Of a stretch of DNA of 64,000 bases, positions 1 through 9,552 are shown piece by piece. Below the pieces are notes generated by a model, which saw only the letters and a list, made by a program, of their open reading frames with translations, searched no databases and was not told the origin of the DNA. Position 1 is the first letter of the stretch. Each line of letters opens with the position of its first letter. The stretch is taken from NCBI GenBank assembly GCA_017549505.1, contig JAFYUS010000003.1, forward strand, positions 78,789-142,788. Direction: 5' to 3'. This DNA is from Bacteroidales bacterium. Its GTDB lineage: Bacteria; Bacteroidota; Bacteroidia; Bacteroidales; UBA932. The translations under genes were made by a program, and so were the position numbers.

Positions 1-1
1 G

Positions 2-751
2 GTAAAGGATGCTATGCGCGCCCTGATCAACAGCGTCAACAGAGCGAACCATCTTGCAAAGCTTACCGGAGAGAAATCCACAGTCATGCCGGGACATTTC
101 ATGTTCCTTGGAAATCCTGGTACCGGTAAGACCACCGTGGCAAGAATGATGGGCAAGATCCTCCATTCGATGGGAGTGATCCAGCGTCCTGATGTGATAG
201 AGGTAGACAAGAGCAAGCTGGTGGGAAGATATGTAGGAGAGACGGAAGCGATAACGACAGAAGTCATAAACAGCGCCATGGGAGGAATCCTCTTCGTTGA
301 CGAGGCTTATTCGCTTGCCGGTGACCAGTACGGAAGAAATGCCCTGGATACACTCCTCAAGCAGCTTGAGGACAAGCGCGACAGATTCGTATGCATCGTT
401 GCCGGATACACAAAGGAGATGCAGGCATTCGTGGCGGCAAACTCGGGCATCAAGAGCCGTTTCCCTGAGAGAAACTGGATCAATTTCGAGGATTATAATG
501 ACGATGAACTCTACCAGATCTTCGCAAATCTTTGCAGAAAGGAGAATATCATCATCACTGACGAAGCTGCTACCCTGCTCAGAGCAAGATTCAAGATGAT
601 ATACATGAGAAGGGATGATAAGTTCGGCAATGCACGTGAAGCAAGAAACATGTTTGAATCAGTCAAGGCCAACATGGCGACAAGGACCTCACTCCTTGCC
701 TCCCCTACCCTCGAAGAGCTGAAGACAATCCAGCCTGAAGATATAAGATAA
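2..751 (+). CDS. AAA+ ATPase, CbbX/SpoVK-like (5' end cut by window)
   Basis: ATP-driven remodelling ATPase of the CbbX/SpoVK-like AAA+ group. Numbering from the first ATG at base 14, the Walker A loop GNPGTGKTT is at residues 33-41, Walker B ILFVDEA at 92-98, and a sensor/arginine-finger region (SRFPER) follows about 55 residues later. The frame is open to the left edge, so upstream residues probably belong to the protein and the ATG at 14 need not be the real start. It is followed after 18 bases by a zinc-ribbon/FHA gene and then a PP2C phosphatase, which suggests a phosphorylation-controlled module. The substrate is unknown. The AAA+ assignment is firm; the subgroup is from motif resemblance. 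Confidence 0.82.
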   Translation, partial: VKDAMRALINSVNRANHLAKLTGEKSTVMPGHFMFLGNPGTGKTTVARMMGKILHSMGVIQRPDVIEVDKSKLVGRYVGETEAITTEVINSAMGGILFVDEAYSLAGDQYGRNALDTLLKQLEDKRDRFVCIVAGYTKEMQAFVAANSGIKSRFPERNWINFEDYNDDELYQIFANLCRKENIIITDEAATLLRARFKMIYMRRDDKFGNAREARNMFESVKANMATRTSLLASPTLEELKTIQPEDIR

Positions 752-769
752 CATATAAAGCTTACAGAT

Positions 770-1357
770 ATGACTAAATGTCCATACTGCAGGGAGCAGA
801 TTCCTGATGACAGCTGGTTCTGCGACCAATGTGGAAAAGAATTGAAATGGTGTCCGGAGTGCCGCGCGCCTAAGCGCGGAACGGAATGTCCTGCATGCGG
901 CGAGACACTTCTTGACGCCGGGAAATATTTCAGTTCAGGAAAGCCGGCCGGCCAGAAGGCGCCGGCTGCTCCTGCTCCTCAAACAGCGCCTGACATAACG
1001 GCCAGACTGGATAATGTCATGAATGACATGTTCAGTGCCGGAGGATTCGGCAAAGCTGCGACAGCAGCAGCCGGACAGGCATCAGTACCTTGTCTTGAAG
1101 GCAACGGATGGAAACTGACGTTCAAGGAAGGACAGTTCGGCCGTTCAGGAGGTATCTGGCCGGAACTTGCTTCAATAGCATATGTTTCAGGAAGACACGG
1201 ACAGATGAGAAAGAACGGGAACAACTGGGAAATCTCCGATTCCGGTTCTACTAACGGAACATATGTAAACGGCTCGAAACTTGTCCCGGGTACATGGGTT
1301 GCACTTAAGAAAGGCGACCAGGTAAAGATTGCTACAGTAAAATTCAATGTAAACTGA
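770..1357 (+). CDS. Zinc-ribbon and FHA domain protein
   Basis: 195 residues. The N-terminus carries four zinc-knuckle pairs (C4/C7, C18/C21, C28/C31, C40/C43), a double zinc ribbon. A linker rich in Ala, Pro and Gly (about residues 50-75) leads to a C-terminal FHA domain from about residue 110, with the GRS motif near 124, SGRH near 140 and the NGTYVNG loop near 162-168, which are the positions that bind phosphothreonine in this fold. Its neighbours are an AAA+ ATPase upstream and a PP2C phosphatase one base downstream, so it probably acts as the phospho-reader of the cassette. No kinase gene is visible here. It is predicted to be cytoplasmic, with no signal peptide. Confidence 0.85.
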   Translation: MTKCPYCREQIPDDSWFCDQCGKELKWCPECRAPKRGTECPACGETLLDAGKYFSSGKPAGQKAPAAPAPQTAPDITARLDNVMNDMFSAGGFGKAATAAAGQASVPCLEGNGWKLTFKEGQFGRSGGIWPELASIAYVSGRHGQMRKNGNNWEISDSGSTNGTYVNGSKLVPGTWVALKKGDQVKIATVKFNVN

Positions 1358-1358
1358 C

Positions 1359-2105
1359 ATGAAACTTGAGATACATGCAGTCAACGATATCGGTTGTTCC
1401 AGGACCAACAATGAAGACATGATGTCCGTAGGAGGCATTCTGCTTCGTGACGCTTCATTGGAATTGCCTGTGGAAATCGACGATGAATCAGACAGCTACT
1501 TCTACATTCTCGTATCCGACGGTATGGGCGGACATGAAAAGGGCGAAGAAGCCAGCGAGCTCCTCCTGAAATGTATTTCGGATTCATTCATGGATGGAAG
1601 GATCAGTCCGGAAAACGCGGAAGAAAATCTCAGGAAGCTCGTTTATGAAGTAAGCTGCACGCTTAACATGCGGGGAATCGAAGAGAATCAGGAGCGTATC
1701 CTCGGATGCACATTGACAGGAGTCATATGGATAGGGGCAAGGACATACCTTGTAAATGCCGGAGACAGCCGTACATACCGTCTCAGAAGCGGCATCCTCA
1801 AGCAACTGACAACAGACGATACTGAGAGAGGTATAACAGGAGATGAAAACGCAAGCAAGCTCCTGCTTAACGCAATAGGCGGCGGCAGTCACGGCAGGCT
1901 CACCGTTGAAGATATCACGGACAGGATCATGGAGGGAGATACGATTCTCGTATGTTCTGACGGACTTACCGACATGGTTGACGACGAAGGCATAGAAGAA
2001 ATCCTGTGCAGAAATGAACGGCCGGCTGAAAGCCTGGTGGAAACGGCCAACAGGAACGGAGGGGCTGACAATATATCCGTTATCGTCGCACATCTTGAAA
2101 ACTGA
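1359..2105 (+). CDS. PP2C-family serine/threonine protein phosphatase
   Basis: 248 residues, a single catalytic domain of the PPM/PP2C family, which removes phosphate from Ser/Thr using two metal ions. Visible motifs are RTNNED at residues 15-20, SDGMGG at 53-58, AGDSR in the middle, CSDGLTDMV, and GGADN at 234-238; the metal-ligand aspartates D54 and D237 are present. There is no membrane segment. The start lies one base after the stop of the FHA gene, so the two are surely co-transcribed, and a strong terminator follows the stop. The phosphatase plus FHA reader implies a Ser/Thr kinase encoded elsewhere. Confidence 0.9.
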   Translation: MKLEIHAVNDIGCSRTNNEDMMSVGGILLRDASLELPVEIDDESDSYFYILVSDGMGGHEKGEEASELLLKCISDSFMDGRISPENAEENLRKLVYEVSCTLNMRGIEENQERILGCTLTGVIWIGARTYLVNAGDSRTYRLRSGILKQLTTDDTERGITGDENASKLLLNAIGGGSHGRLTVEDITDRIMEGDTILVCSDGLTDMVDDEGIEEILCRNERPAESLVETANRNGGADNISVIVAHLEN

Positions 2106-2111
2106 TTACAA

Positions 2112-2147
2112 AAAAATAAGGATTGAGCAGTCAATCCTTATTTTTTT
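2112..2147. terminator. Rho-independent terminator after the PP2C gene
   Basis: A 13-base stem (AAATAAGGATTGA pairing with TCAATCCTTATTT) around a GCAG loop, followed by a run of T. The A run on the 5' side would also let it act on the opposite strand. It closes the AAA+/FHA/PP2C cassette before the ATPase promoter. Confidence 0.85.
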
Positions 2148-2170
2148 GTAGTGTTTTATAGCCCAAATGG

Positions 2171-2201
2171 TTGATAAGTCTGCATATTATCACTATTTTT
2201 G
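2171..2201 (+). promoter_or_regulatory. Promoter of the V-type ATPase operon
   Basis: TATTTTTG at 2194-2201 matches the Bacteroidota -7 box TAnnTTTG. TTG at 2171-2173 sits 20 bases upstream, the usual place of the -33 box. A start site near 2208 would give a leader of about 40 bases before the E subunit gene. Confidence 0.7.
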
Positions 2202-2248
2202 CGGGATTGTTAAGAATTGTAAACTAAAACATATTAATCACACATAAC

Positions 2249-2854
2249 ATGCAGAACAAATTGCAGGAACTGACAGACAAACTCTACAATGAGGGACTGT
2301 CAAAAGGCAAGCAGGAAGGTGAGGAACTTCTTGCAAAGGCAAAGGTGCAGGCCGAGGAAATGATCGCCAAGGCTCAGGCAGAAGCTGCTCAGATCGTAGC
2401 AGCTGCCCAGAAGCAGGCTGACGAAATCAAGACCAAGGTAGCATCTGACATCAGAATGGCATCAAGCCAGAGTCTTGCAGCTACAAGAAACGACATCGAG
2501 ACACTCGTTGTCGGCAAGATGACGGATGAAGCCGTAAAGAAGGCTCTGACATCAGCCGAGTTCGTCAAGGAACTCATCCAGGCTGTAGCAGCAAAGTTCA
2601 CTACAGAAGGACCTGTAGACCTTGCGCTCATTCTTCCTGAAAGTCTTCAGAAGGAGCTTGAGCCGTTTGTCAACAATGAACTCGCCAAGATACTTGGCGC
2701 TGGCGTAGAAGCGTCATTCTCCAAGAAGGTAAGCGGCGGATTCAAGATCGGCCCTAAGAACGGAGGATATTTCGTAAGCTTCACAGATGAGACCTTCAAT
2801 GAGCTCATCGCTGAATACCTCAGACCGGCAACAAAGAAGATTCTCTTCGGATAA
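2249..2854 (+). CDS. ntpE: V-type ATP synthase subunit E
   Basis: 201 residues. Subunit E forms the peripheral stalk of V/A-type ATPases. The first 90 residues are a long Ala/Lys/Glu/Gln-rich helix typical of stalk subunits (repeats such as AKAQAEAAQIVAAAQKQA), followed by a globular C-terminal domain. It is the first gene of a seven-gene ATPase operon and its stop overlaps the start of the next gene by one base (TAATG). Identification rests on this helix pattern together with the neighbouring, unmistakable A, B, D, I and K subunits. Confidence 0.88.
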   Translation: MQNKLQELTDKLYNEGLSKGKQEGEELLAKAKVQAEEMIAKAQAEAAQIVAAAQKQADEIKTKVASDIRMASSQSLAATRNDIETLVVGKMTDEAVKKALTSAEFVKELIQAVAAKFTTEGPVDLALILPESLQKELEPFVNNELAKILGAGVEASFSKKVSGGFKIGPKNGGYFVSFTDETFNELIAEYLRPATKKILFG

Positions 2855-3489
2855 TGAACAACTACGTATACATAATAGCAGGACTTCCGGATTTCACTCC
2901 AGACTGGAGACATGGCGGAGAAAGTCTTGACGGATACCTTCAGCAGATTCACGAGCTTCTGTCAGCAAAGGACAACGAAGTTGTGAATTTTGTGGCTGAC
3001 GGCTTCGACAAGGACAAGATCGGCTATGAGTTCTACAAGGAGGCGCTTTCGCACCGCATGGGATTCATCCGAGACTTCTTCCAGTTTGACCTGAACGTAA
3101 GGAATCAGAAGGTCGGATATCTCAACAACGCTTTGGGAAGGTCTCCAGAAAAGGATATCCTTTCAATGAGGGATCCTGAAGCTGAAGATACCGGACTCGA
3201 GCCTGAAGCGCCGGAATTCAAGGAGCAGGCAAGACTTCAGTCTATCCTTGAAGGAAACGACATCCTCGCCAGAGAGAGAGGCATCGACGACCTGTATTGG
3301 GACAAGATCGATGAACTCACTCTTTTCGATTATCTCAACTTCGACAAGATCCTTGGTCTGGTAGCAAAGATGATGATAATCAGAAGGTGGCTCATCCTTG
3401 ATGAGCAGACCGGACGCGACATGTTCAAGAGACTTGTCGACGAAGTCAGAGGCACATTCAAAGGTGTTGAATACAACGAAAACAAATAA
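2854..3489 (+). CDS. DUF2764 family protein, V-type ATPase operon
   Basis: 211 residues, soluble, rich in acidic and aromatic residues (start MNNYVYIIAGLPDF). Bacteroidota and spirochaete V-ATPase operons carry a DUF2764-type protein between subunits E and A, as here; the Borrelia operon has the same layout. Canonical V/A-ATPases have a C (d) subunit linking the rotor to the membrane ring, and no gene for it is seen in this operon, so this protein may fill that or another stalk role. That is inference: no experimental function is known to me. It is translationally coupled to ntpE by a one-base overlap. Confidence 0.75.
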   Translation: MNNYVYIIAGLPDFTPDWRHGGESLDGYLQQIHELLSAKDNEVVNFVADGFDKDKIGYEFYKEALSHRMGFIRDFFQFDLNVRNQKVGYLNNALGRSPEKDILSMRDPEAEDTGLEPEAPEFKEQARLQSILEGNDILARERGIDDLYWDKIDELTLFDYLNFDKILGLVAKMMIIRRWLILDEQTGRDMFKRLVDEVRGTFKGVEYNENK

Positions 3490-3500
3490 AATACTATAAC

Positions 3501-5252
3501 ATGAAAACAACAGGAAAGGTTACGGGTATCGTATCCAACCTTGTGACTGTAGAAGCAAACGGTCCGGTGTCGCAGAACGAGATCTGTTACATTACCGTAG
3601 GTGACACAAAGCTCATGGCCGAGGTCATCAAGGTAAACGGAAAGAACGCAGCAGTACAGGTATTCGAAAGTACCCGCGGACTCAAGAACGGTGACACCGT
3701 AGAGTTTGAAGACAGGATGCTCGAGGCTACTCTCGGACCAGGCCTTCTCTCAAACAGCTACGACGGTCTTCAGAACGACCTCACCACAATGACAGGTGTG
3801 TTCCTCAAGAGAGGAGAATACACCGATCCTCTCAACCATGAGAAGCTTTGGGATTTCACTCCTGTCGCCAAGCCAGGTGACAAGGTAGTGGCAGCAGACT
3901 GGCTGGGAGAAGTGAAGGAAGGCTGGCTTCCTCACAAGATCATGGTTCCTTTTGCATTCAAGGGCGAATACACAGTAAAGACAGTCGCTCCTGCAGGTCA
4001 GTACAACATCGACAAGGTCGTTGCTGTACTTACTGACGCTTCAGGAGAAGATGTAGAGGTGACCATGTGGCAGAAATGGCCTGTAAAGGTCGCCATCAAG
4101 GGATATAAGGAAAAACCAAGACCATCGAAGATCATGGAGACAGGTGTACGCGCAATCGACACCCTCAACCCTATCGCGGAAGGTGGTACAGGCTTCATCC
4201 CTGGACCTTTCGGATGTGGAAAGACTGTGCTCCAGCATGCTATCGCGAAGCAGGGAGACGCTGACGTGATCCTAATGGCAGCCTGCGGAGAGCGTGCAAA
4301 CGAGGTTGTGGAGATCTTCGCCGAGTTCCCTGAACTCATCGACCCTCATACAGGACGTCACCTGATGGAGCGTACAACCATCATCTGTAACACATCAAAC
4401 ATGCCTGTTGCAGCTCGTGAGGCATCCGTTTATACAGCGATGACAATCTGCGAGTACTACCGCGCAATGGGACTCAAGGTCCTTCTCCTTGCTGACTCCA
4501 CTTCACGTTGGGCTCAGGCTCTCCGTGAGATGTCAAACCGTATGGAGGAGCTCCCGGGTGCAGACGCATTCCCTGTCGATCTCTCAGCCATCATCTCGAA
4601 CTTCTATGCCCGTGCAGGTATGGTAGTCCTCAACAACGGCCTGACAGGTGCAGTCACATTCATCGGTACGGTATCACCAGCCGGCGGTAACCTCAAAGAG
4701 CCGGTTACAGAGTCTACAAAGAAGGCTGCAAGATGCTTCTACGCACTCGAGCAGAACCGTGCAGACCAGAAACGCTACCCTGCGGTAAACCCTATCGACT
4801 CATACTCAAAGTATCTCGAGTACCCTGAGATCCGTCAGTACCTCAATGAGACCATCATGCCTGGCTGGGTCGAGATGGTAGAGAAGACCAAGAACATCAT
4901 CCGCAAGGGTAAGGAAGCAAACGACCAGATCAACATCCTCGGTGACGACGGTGTTCCTATGAGCTATCATGAGATCTTCTGGAAGTCAGAGCTCGTGGAC
5001 TTCGTGATCCTCCAGCAGGATGCTTTCGATGACATCGACGCCCTCTGCCCTATCGAAAGACAGAAATACATGCTCGAACTAGTGATGGGCATCTGTGACC
5101 GCGAATTTGAATTCGAAGACTTCGAAGAGTGCCGCAAGTACTTCAAGGAGCTGATCAATGCTCTCAGACAGATGAACTACTCGATCTTCAAGAGCGAACG
5201 ATTCTATGAATATCAGGAAAAACTCAATAATCTTCTAAGCAATGGCAAATAA
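3501..5252 (+). CDS. ntpA: V-type ATP synthase subunit A (catalytic)
   Basis: 583 residues, the normal length. It is the catalytic subunit of the A3B3 head. The Walker A loop GPFGCGKT is at residues 235-242; the bulge domain characteristic of V-type A subunits (about residues 110-190) precedes it; ACGERANEV and LLLADSTSRWAQALRE are the conserved downstream signatures. The start is 11 bases after the DUF2764 gene, and the last 11 bases overlap the start of the B subunit gene in another frame, indicating coupled translation of the two head subunits. Confidence 0.97.
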   Translation: MKTTGKVTGIVSNLVTVEANGPVSQNEICYITVGDTKLMAEVIKVNGKNAAVQVFESTRGLKNGDTVEFEDRMLEATLGPGLLSNSYDGLQNDLTTMTGVFLKRGEYTDPLNHEKLWDFTPVAKPGDKVVAADWLGEVKEGWLPHKIMVPFAFKGEYTVKTVAPAGQYNIDKVVAVLTDASGEDVEVTMWQKWPVKVAIKGYKEKPRPSKIMETGVRAIDTLNPIAEGGTGFIPGPFGCGKTVLQHAIAKQGDADVILMAACGERANEVVEIFAEFPELIDPHTGRHLMERTTIICNTSNMPVAAREASVYTAMTICEYYRAMGLKVLLLADSTSRWAQALREMSNRMEELPGADAFPVDLSAIISNFYARAGMVVLNNGLTGAVTFIGTVSPAGGNLKEPVTESTKKAARCFYALEQNRADQKRYPAVNPIDSYSKYLEYPEIRQYLNETIMPGWVEMVEKTKNIIRKGKEANDQINILGDDGVPMSYHEIFWKSELVDFVILQQDAFDDIDALCPIERQKYMLELVMGICDREFEFEDFEECRKYFKELINALRQMNYSIFKSERFYEYQEKLNNLLSNGK

Positions 5253-6561
5253 GGCATTTCAGAAAATATACACCCAGCTGGAGGCCATCACAAAGGCAAC
5301 CGTATCGCTCAAGGCGACTGGTGTATCAAACGACGAGCTGGCGCTCGTAGACGGCCGCCTTGCTCAGGTAGTTAAGACAAAAGGCGACCTCGTGACTCTC
5401 CAGATCTTTTCAGGCACAGAGGGCATCCCTACCGATGCAGAGGTCGTATTCCTCGGTGGTGCGCCTACCCTTAACGTAAGCGACGATCTTGCAGGACGTT
5501 TCTTCAACGCTTATGGTGAGCCTATCGACGGCGGTCCTGCAGTTGACGGCAAGACAGTTGAGATCGGCGGTCCTTCAGTAAACCCATACAAGAGAAAGCA
5601 GCCTTCACAGCTGATTCCTACCGGTATCGCAGGTATCGACCTCAACAACACCCTTGTATCAGGACAGAAGATTCCGTTCTTCGCTGACCCTGACCAGCCA
5701 TACAACAATGTGATGGCTCAGGTTGCTCTCCGCGCCGACGTAGACAAGATCATCCTCGGAGGTATGGGTCTTTCAAACGACGACTACCTCTACTTCAAGC
5801 AGGAGTTCGAGGCAGCAGGTGCACTCGACAAGATCATCTCTTTCGTAAACACAACAGAGCAGCCTCCTGTAGAGCGACTCCTCATTCCGGACATGGCGCT
5901 TACTGCAGCCGAGTACTTCGCAGTTGAAAAGAACGAGAAGGTTCTCGTGCTCCTGACAGACATGACCCTCTATGCCGATGCGCTCTCAATCGTATCTAAC
6001 CGTATGGACCAGATTCCTTCAAAGGACTCGATGCCAGGCTCTCTCTATTCAGACCTTGCAAAGATCTATGAGAAGGCTGTGCAGCTTCCTGACGGTGGTT
6101 CAATCACCATCATTGCAGTGACCACCCTCAACGACGGAGACATCACCCATGCGATTCCGGACAACACCGGTTATATTACAGAGGGACAGCTCTTCCTTCG
6201 TACCGACCCGGATTCTGGAAAGGTCATCATCGACCCGTTCCGTTCGCTTTCACGTCTGAAGCAGCTCGTACAGGGCAAGAAGACAAGAAAGGACCACGGT
6301 CAGGTGATGAATGCTTCTGTACGTCTGTACGCAGACGCCCAGAACGCAAAGACCAAGCTCGAGAACGGTTTCGACCTCAGTGACTACGACGAAAGATGCC
6401 TCAAATATGCAAAGGCATATGCAACAAGACTTCTCGCGATCGATGTAAACCTCAAGATCGACGAGATGCTTGACACAGCATGGGAACTCTTCGGAACATA
6501 CTTCACTCCGGCTGAGACAGGTATCAAGCAGGAACTTATCGACACATACTGGAAAAAATAA
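5242..6561 (+). CDS. ntpB: V-type ATP synthase subunit B
   Basis: 439 residues, slightly shorter than the usual 460 or so. It is the non-catalytic subunit that alternates with A in the ATPase head. As expected for B subunits there is no Walker A lysine loop. Conserved stretches include LAGRFFNAYGEPIDGG, SQLIPTGIAGID and PDNTGYITEGQLFL. It starts inside the last 11 bases of ntpA and ends three bases before ntpD, in the middle of the operon. Confidence 0.96.
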   Translation: MANKAFQKIYTQLEAITKATVSLKATGVSNDELALVDGRLAQVVKTKGDLVTLQIFSGTEGIPTDAEVVFLGGAPTLNVSDDLAGRFFNAYGEPIDGGPAVDGKTVEIGGPSVNPYKRKQPSQLIPTGIAGIDLNNTLVSGQKIPFFADPDQPYNNVMAQVALRADVDKIILGGMGLSNDDYLYFKQEFEAAGALDKIISFVNTTEQPPVERLLIPDMALTAAEYFAVEKNEKVLVLLTDMTLYADALSIVSNRMDQIPSKDSMPGSLYSDLAKIYEKAVQLPDGGSITIIAVTTLNDGDITHAIPDNTGYITEGQLFLRTDPDSGKVIIDPFRSLSRLKQLVQGKKTRKDHGQVMNASVRLYADAQNAKTKLENGFDLSDYDERCLKYAKAYATRLLAIDVNLKIDEMLDTAWELFGTYFTPAETGIKQELIDTYWKK

Positions 6562-6564
6562 CAT

Positions 6565-7179
6565 ATGGCAATTAAATTCCAATATAATAAGACATCTCTG
6601 AACAACTTGAACAAACAGCTCAAGATGCGCAAGAATGCCCTTCCTACCTTGAAGAACAAGGAGTCGGCTCTTCGTCTTGAGGTGAAGAAGGCCAAGGACT
6701 ATTCGGAGAAGCTTATTGAGGATCTTGATGCCGCTCTGAAGAAATACGACTATCTCGCAGCACTCTGGAACGAATTCCAGCCTAATCTGATCTCTATCGT
6801 GGATGTAGACCTCTACACCGTCAAAGTAGCCGGTGTAAAGACTCCAGCTTTGGGAGAGATCAAGTATGAGATACACGAGTTCAACGCATTCAACTGTCCT
6901 GCATGGTACGCAGACGGAGTAGCGATACTCAAGGAACTCTCAAGACTGGGAATAGAATCAGAGGTCTATCTGGAGAAGGCACGTATTCTGGATTTCCAAA
7001 GGAAGAAGACCACTCAGAAGGTAAACCTTTACGAAAAGGTCCAGATTCCGGGATATCAGGAGGCAATCAGAAAGATCAAACGATACATGGAAGACGAGGA
7101 GAACCTCTCCAAGGCAGCTTCCAAGATCGTGAAGAGCAGACATGCTCTTGAAGAAGAAGAGGAGGAACAGACAGCATGA
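6565..7179 (+). CDS. ntpD: V-type ATP synthase subunit D
   Basis: 204 residues. Subunit D is the central rotor shaft inside the A3B3 head. The N-terminal 70 residues (LNNLNKQLKMRKNALPTLKNK and on) and the C-terminal 50 residues are charged helices that form the two-stranded coiled coil; the middle is globular. The acidic tail (EEEEEEQTA) is a local feature. The stop overlaps the start of the I subunit gene by four bases. Confidence 0.93.
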   Translation: MAIKFQYNKTSLNNLNKQLKMRKNALPTLKNKESALRLEVKKAKDYSEKLIEDLDAALKKYDYLAALWNEFQPNLISIVDVDLYTVKVAGVKTPALGEIKYEIHEFNAFNCPAWYADGVAILKELSRLGIESEVYLEKARILDFQRKKTTQKVNLYEKVQIPGYQEAIRKIKRYMEDEENLSKAASKIVKSRHALEEEEEEQTA

Positions 7180-9026
7180 TCATAAGAATGACAAAATACT
7201 CCTTCATTCTCCTAAGCGGAGAGAAGGACGGCTTCCTGGAGCAGCTTCAGGAGCTTGGAGTCGTTGATATCACGCGTTCTGTAAAACCTGTGGATCAGGA
7301 CTCTTCTGAAATGCTCGCAAAGGCAACCAAGGCAAGAAAGACCATCGAGTTCCTTGAAGGCATTGACTACACTAAAGACGCGGATCATGAAGCTATCGCA
7401 AAGACCACTGCAACTGTAGAGGGAAGTCCTGTAGAGTTTGTGGAAGGATGCAAGGCAAGAATCAGCGCACTTGAATCGGACCTTGCAAACGCCTTGAAAC
7501 AGGCCAACGCAAGAGCTCCATGGGGAGAATTTGACAAGGCAGCACTTGACGGACTCGCCGACCTCGGCTATAAAGTCAGATACTATTGCGTGGACGAGAA
7601 GAGATTCGCTCCAGAGTGGGCAGAACTCCATCCTCTCCAGGTTGTTTCGGACTACAACAAGAAAGTTTGGTTTGTAACCGTATCTCATAAAGACGAGGAT
7701 TATTCATTCCCTGTACAGGAAACTGCTGCACCGGAAGGAACAGCAGCACAGGCAAAGGCAGAAGCTGAAGAAATCAGAAAGGAGATCATCAAGTGCAAGG
7801 CCGGACTTATGAATGCCAAGGATTATATTCCTGCAATCAAGGAGTCATGCAACAGCGACCTTGTAGAACTTGACAGATATCTTGCAGACAATGCTGCTGC
7901 TGCAGCAGCAGAAGACATGCTTACAGTCTTTACAGGTTTTGCTCCTTCTGAAAACGACACAGAGCTTGTTGAAGCATTTGAAAAGATGGACATCCTCTAT
8001 ATCAAGGAAGATGCAGTACAGGAAGACAACCCACCTATCAAGCTGAAGAACAACTGGTTCACGCGTCAGTTCGAAGTCTTCACCGAGATGTATGGTATGC
8101 CTGTATACACAGAGTTTGACCCTACTCCGATCGTTGCACCGTTCTATCTGCTCTTCTTTGCAATGTGTATGGGAGATGCAGGATACGGTATAATCCTGCT
8201 TCTTTTCGGACTTCTGCTCAGCAAAGGCATACTCAAGGTCGGAATGTTTGACGGACTCGGCAACATCATCTCGCTTCTCGGAGCAGGAACTATCCTTGTC
8301 GGCACAGTACTGGGAACATTCTTCGGCACAAGCCTCTTTGACGCGGCATGGGTACCGCAGTGGCTGAAGAGCTGCATGATTGTAGGAGACATCGAAATCG
8401 TCGGCATCGGAGTCCTGAACATCCAGATGATTCTTGCGATGGGTATCGGTATCTTCCACATCTGCCTTGCCATGACAGTCAAGGCGATCTGCTATACAAA
8501 GCGTTTCGGAATCAAGGAGAACATAGCTACATGGGGATGGCTTCTGCTTATCGTCGGAGGAGTTGTCCTTGCACTCCTCGGAATCGGCAAGATCCTCTCT
8601 CCAGAAGCGATGAAATGGGCTGTAATTGGAGTCGGTGGAATATCTGCACTCGCGATCTACATCTTCAACACTCCGGGAAGAAACCCTCTGGTAAATATCG
8701 GAGCCGGTCTCTGGGACACTTACAATATGGCGACAGGTATCCTCGGTGACGTACTCAGCTACCTCCGTCTCTTCGCACTCGGACTTGCCGGTGGAATGCT
8801 TGGACAGGCATTCAACAACCTTGCGGTCTCTGTAAAGGGAGACAGCCTTGTGACATGGCTTCCATTCGTACTGATTCTTATAATCGGTCACGTGATGAAC
8901 ATCATGCTCTCAGGCCTTGGAGCTTTCGTACATCCTATGCGTCTGACATTCATGGAATACTTCAAGAATGCAGGATATGAAGGAAAGGGTGCGGCCTACA
9001 ATCCGCTCACAACAAACAAAGAATAA
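7176..9026 (+). CDS. ntpI: V-type ATP synthase subunit I
   Basis: 616 residues. Subunit I (the a-subunit homologue) holds the half-channels through which ions reach the K ring. Residues 1 to about 310 are the cytoplasmic arm; from about 315 onward there are seven or eight hydrophobic spans, starting with IVAPFYLLFFAMCMGDAGYG. The conserved arginine of the channel is in SYLRLFALGLAGG, at residue 531. It starts within the last four bases of ntpD (ATGA). Long antisense reading frames over this gene are shadows. Confidence 0.95.
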   Translation: MIIRMTKYSFILLSGEKDGFLEQLQELGVVDITRSVKPVDQDSSEMLAKATKARKTIEFLEGIDYTKDADHEAIAKTTATVEGSPVEFVEGCKARISALESDLANALKQANARAPWGEFDKAALDGLADLGYKVRYYCVDEKRFAPEWAELHPLQVVSDYNKKVWFVTVSHKDEDYSFPVQETAAPEGTAAQAKAEAEEIRKEIIKCKAGLMNAKDYIPAIKESCNSDLVELDRYLADNAAAAAAEDMLTVFTGFAPSENDTELVEAFEKMDILYIKEDAVQEDNPPIKLKNNWFTRQFEVFTEMYGMPVYTEFDPTPIVAPFYLLFFAMCMGDAGYGIILLLFGLLLSKGILKVGMFDGLGNIISLLGAGTILVGTVLGTFFGTSLFDAAWVPQWLKSCMIVGDIEIVGIGVLNIQMILAMGIGIFHICLAMTVKAICYTKRFGIKENIATWGWLLLIVGGVVLALLGIGKILSPEAMKWAVIGVGGISALAIYIFNTPGRNPLVNIGAGLWDTYNMATGILGDVLSYLRLFALGLAGGMLGQAFNNLAVSVKGDSLVTWLPFVLILIIGHVMNIMLSGLGAFVHPMRLTFMEYFKNAGYEGKGAAYNPLTTNKE

Positions 9027-9033
9027 TTTATAA

Positions 9034-9477
<444 letters not shown>

Positions 9478-9496
9478 ACAACCGGTAATTACCGAC

Positions 9497-9537
9497 AAAA
9501 AAAAACTGCTTGTGGAATTCCACAAGCAGTTTTTTTA
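9497..9537. terminator. Bidirectional terminator between ntpK and ndk
   Basis: A stem of AAAAAACTGCTTGTGG with CCACAAGCAGTTTTTT around an AATT loop, flanked by A runs and T runs on the two sides. It lies between convergent genes and can end transcription from both. Confidence 0.88.
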
Positions 9538-9552
9538 TTTATAAACTTTATT

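Noticed and set aside
6250-6876. 208-codon frame on the minus strand
   Set aside because: Antisense to the end of ntpB and start of ntpD; a shadow frame.
7845-8891. 348-codon frame on the minus strand
   Set aside because: It lies fully inside ntpI in the opposite direction, has a Cys/Ser/Asp/His-rich composition without domains, and is a shadow of the GC pattern of that gene.
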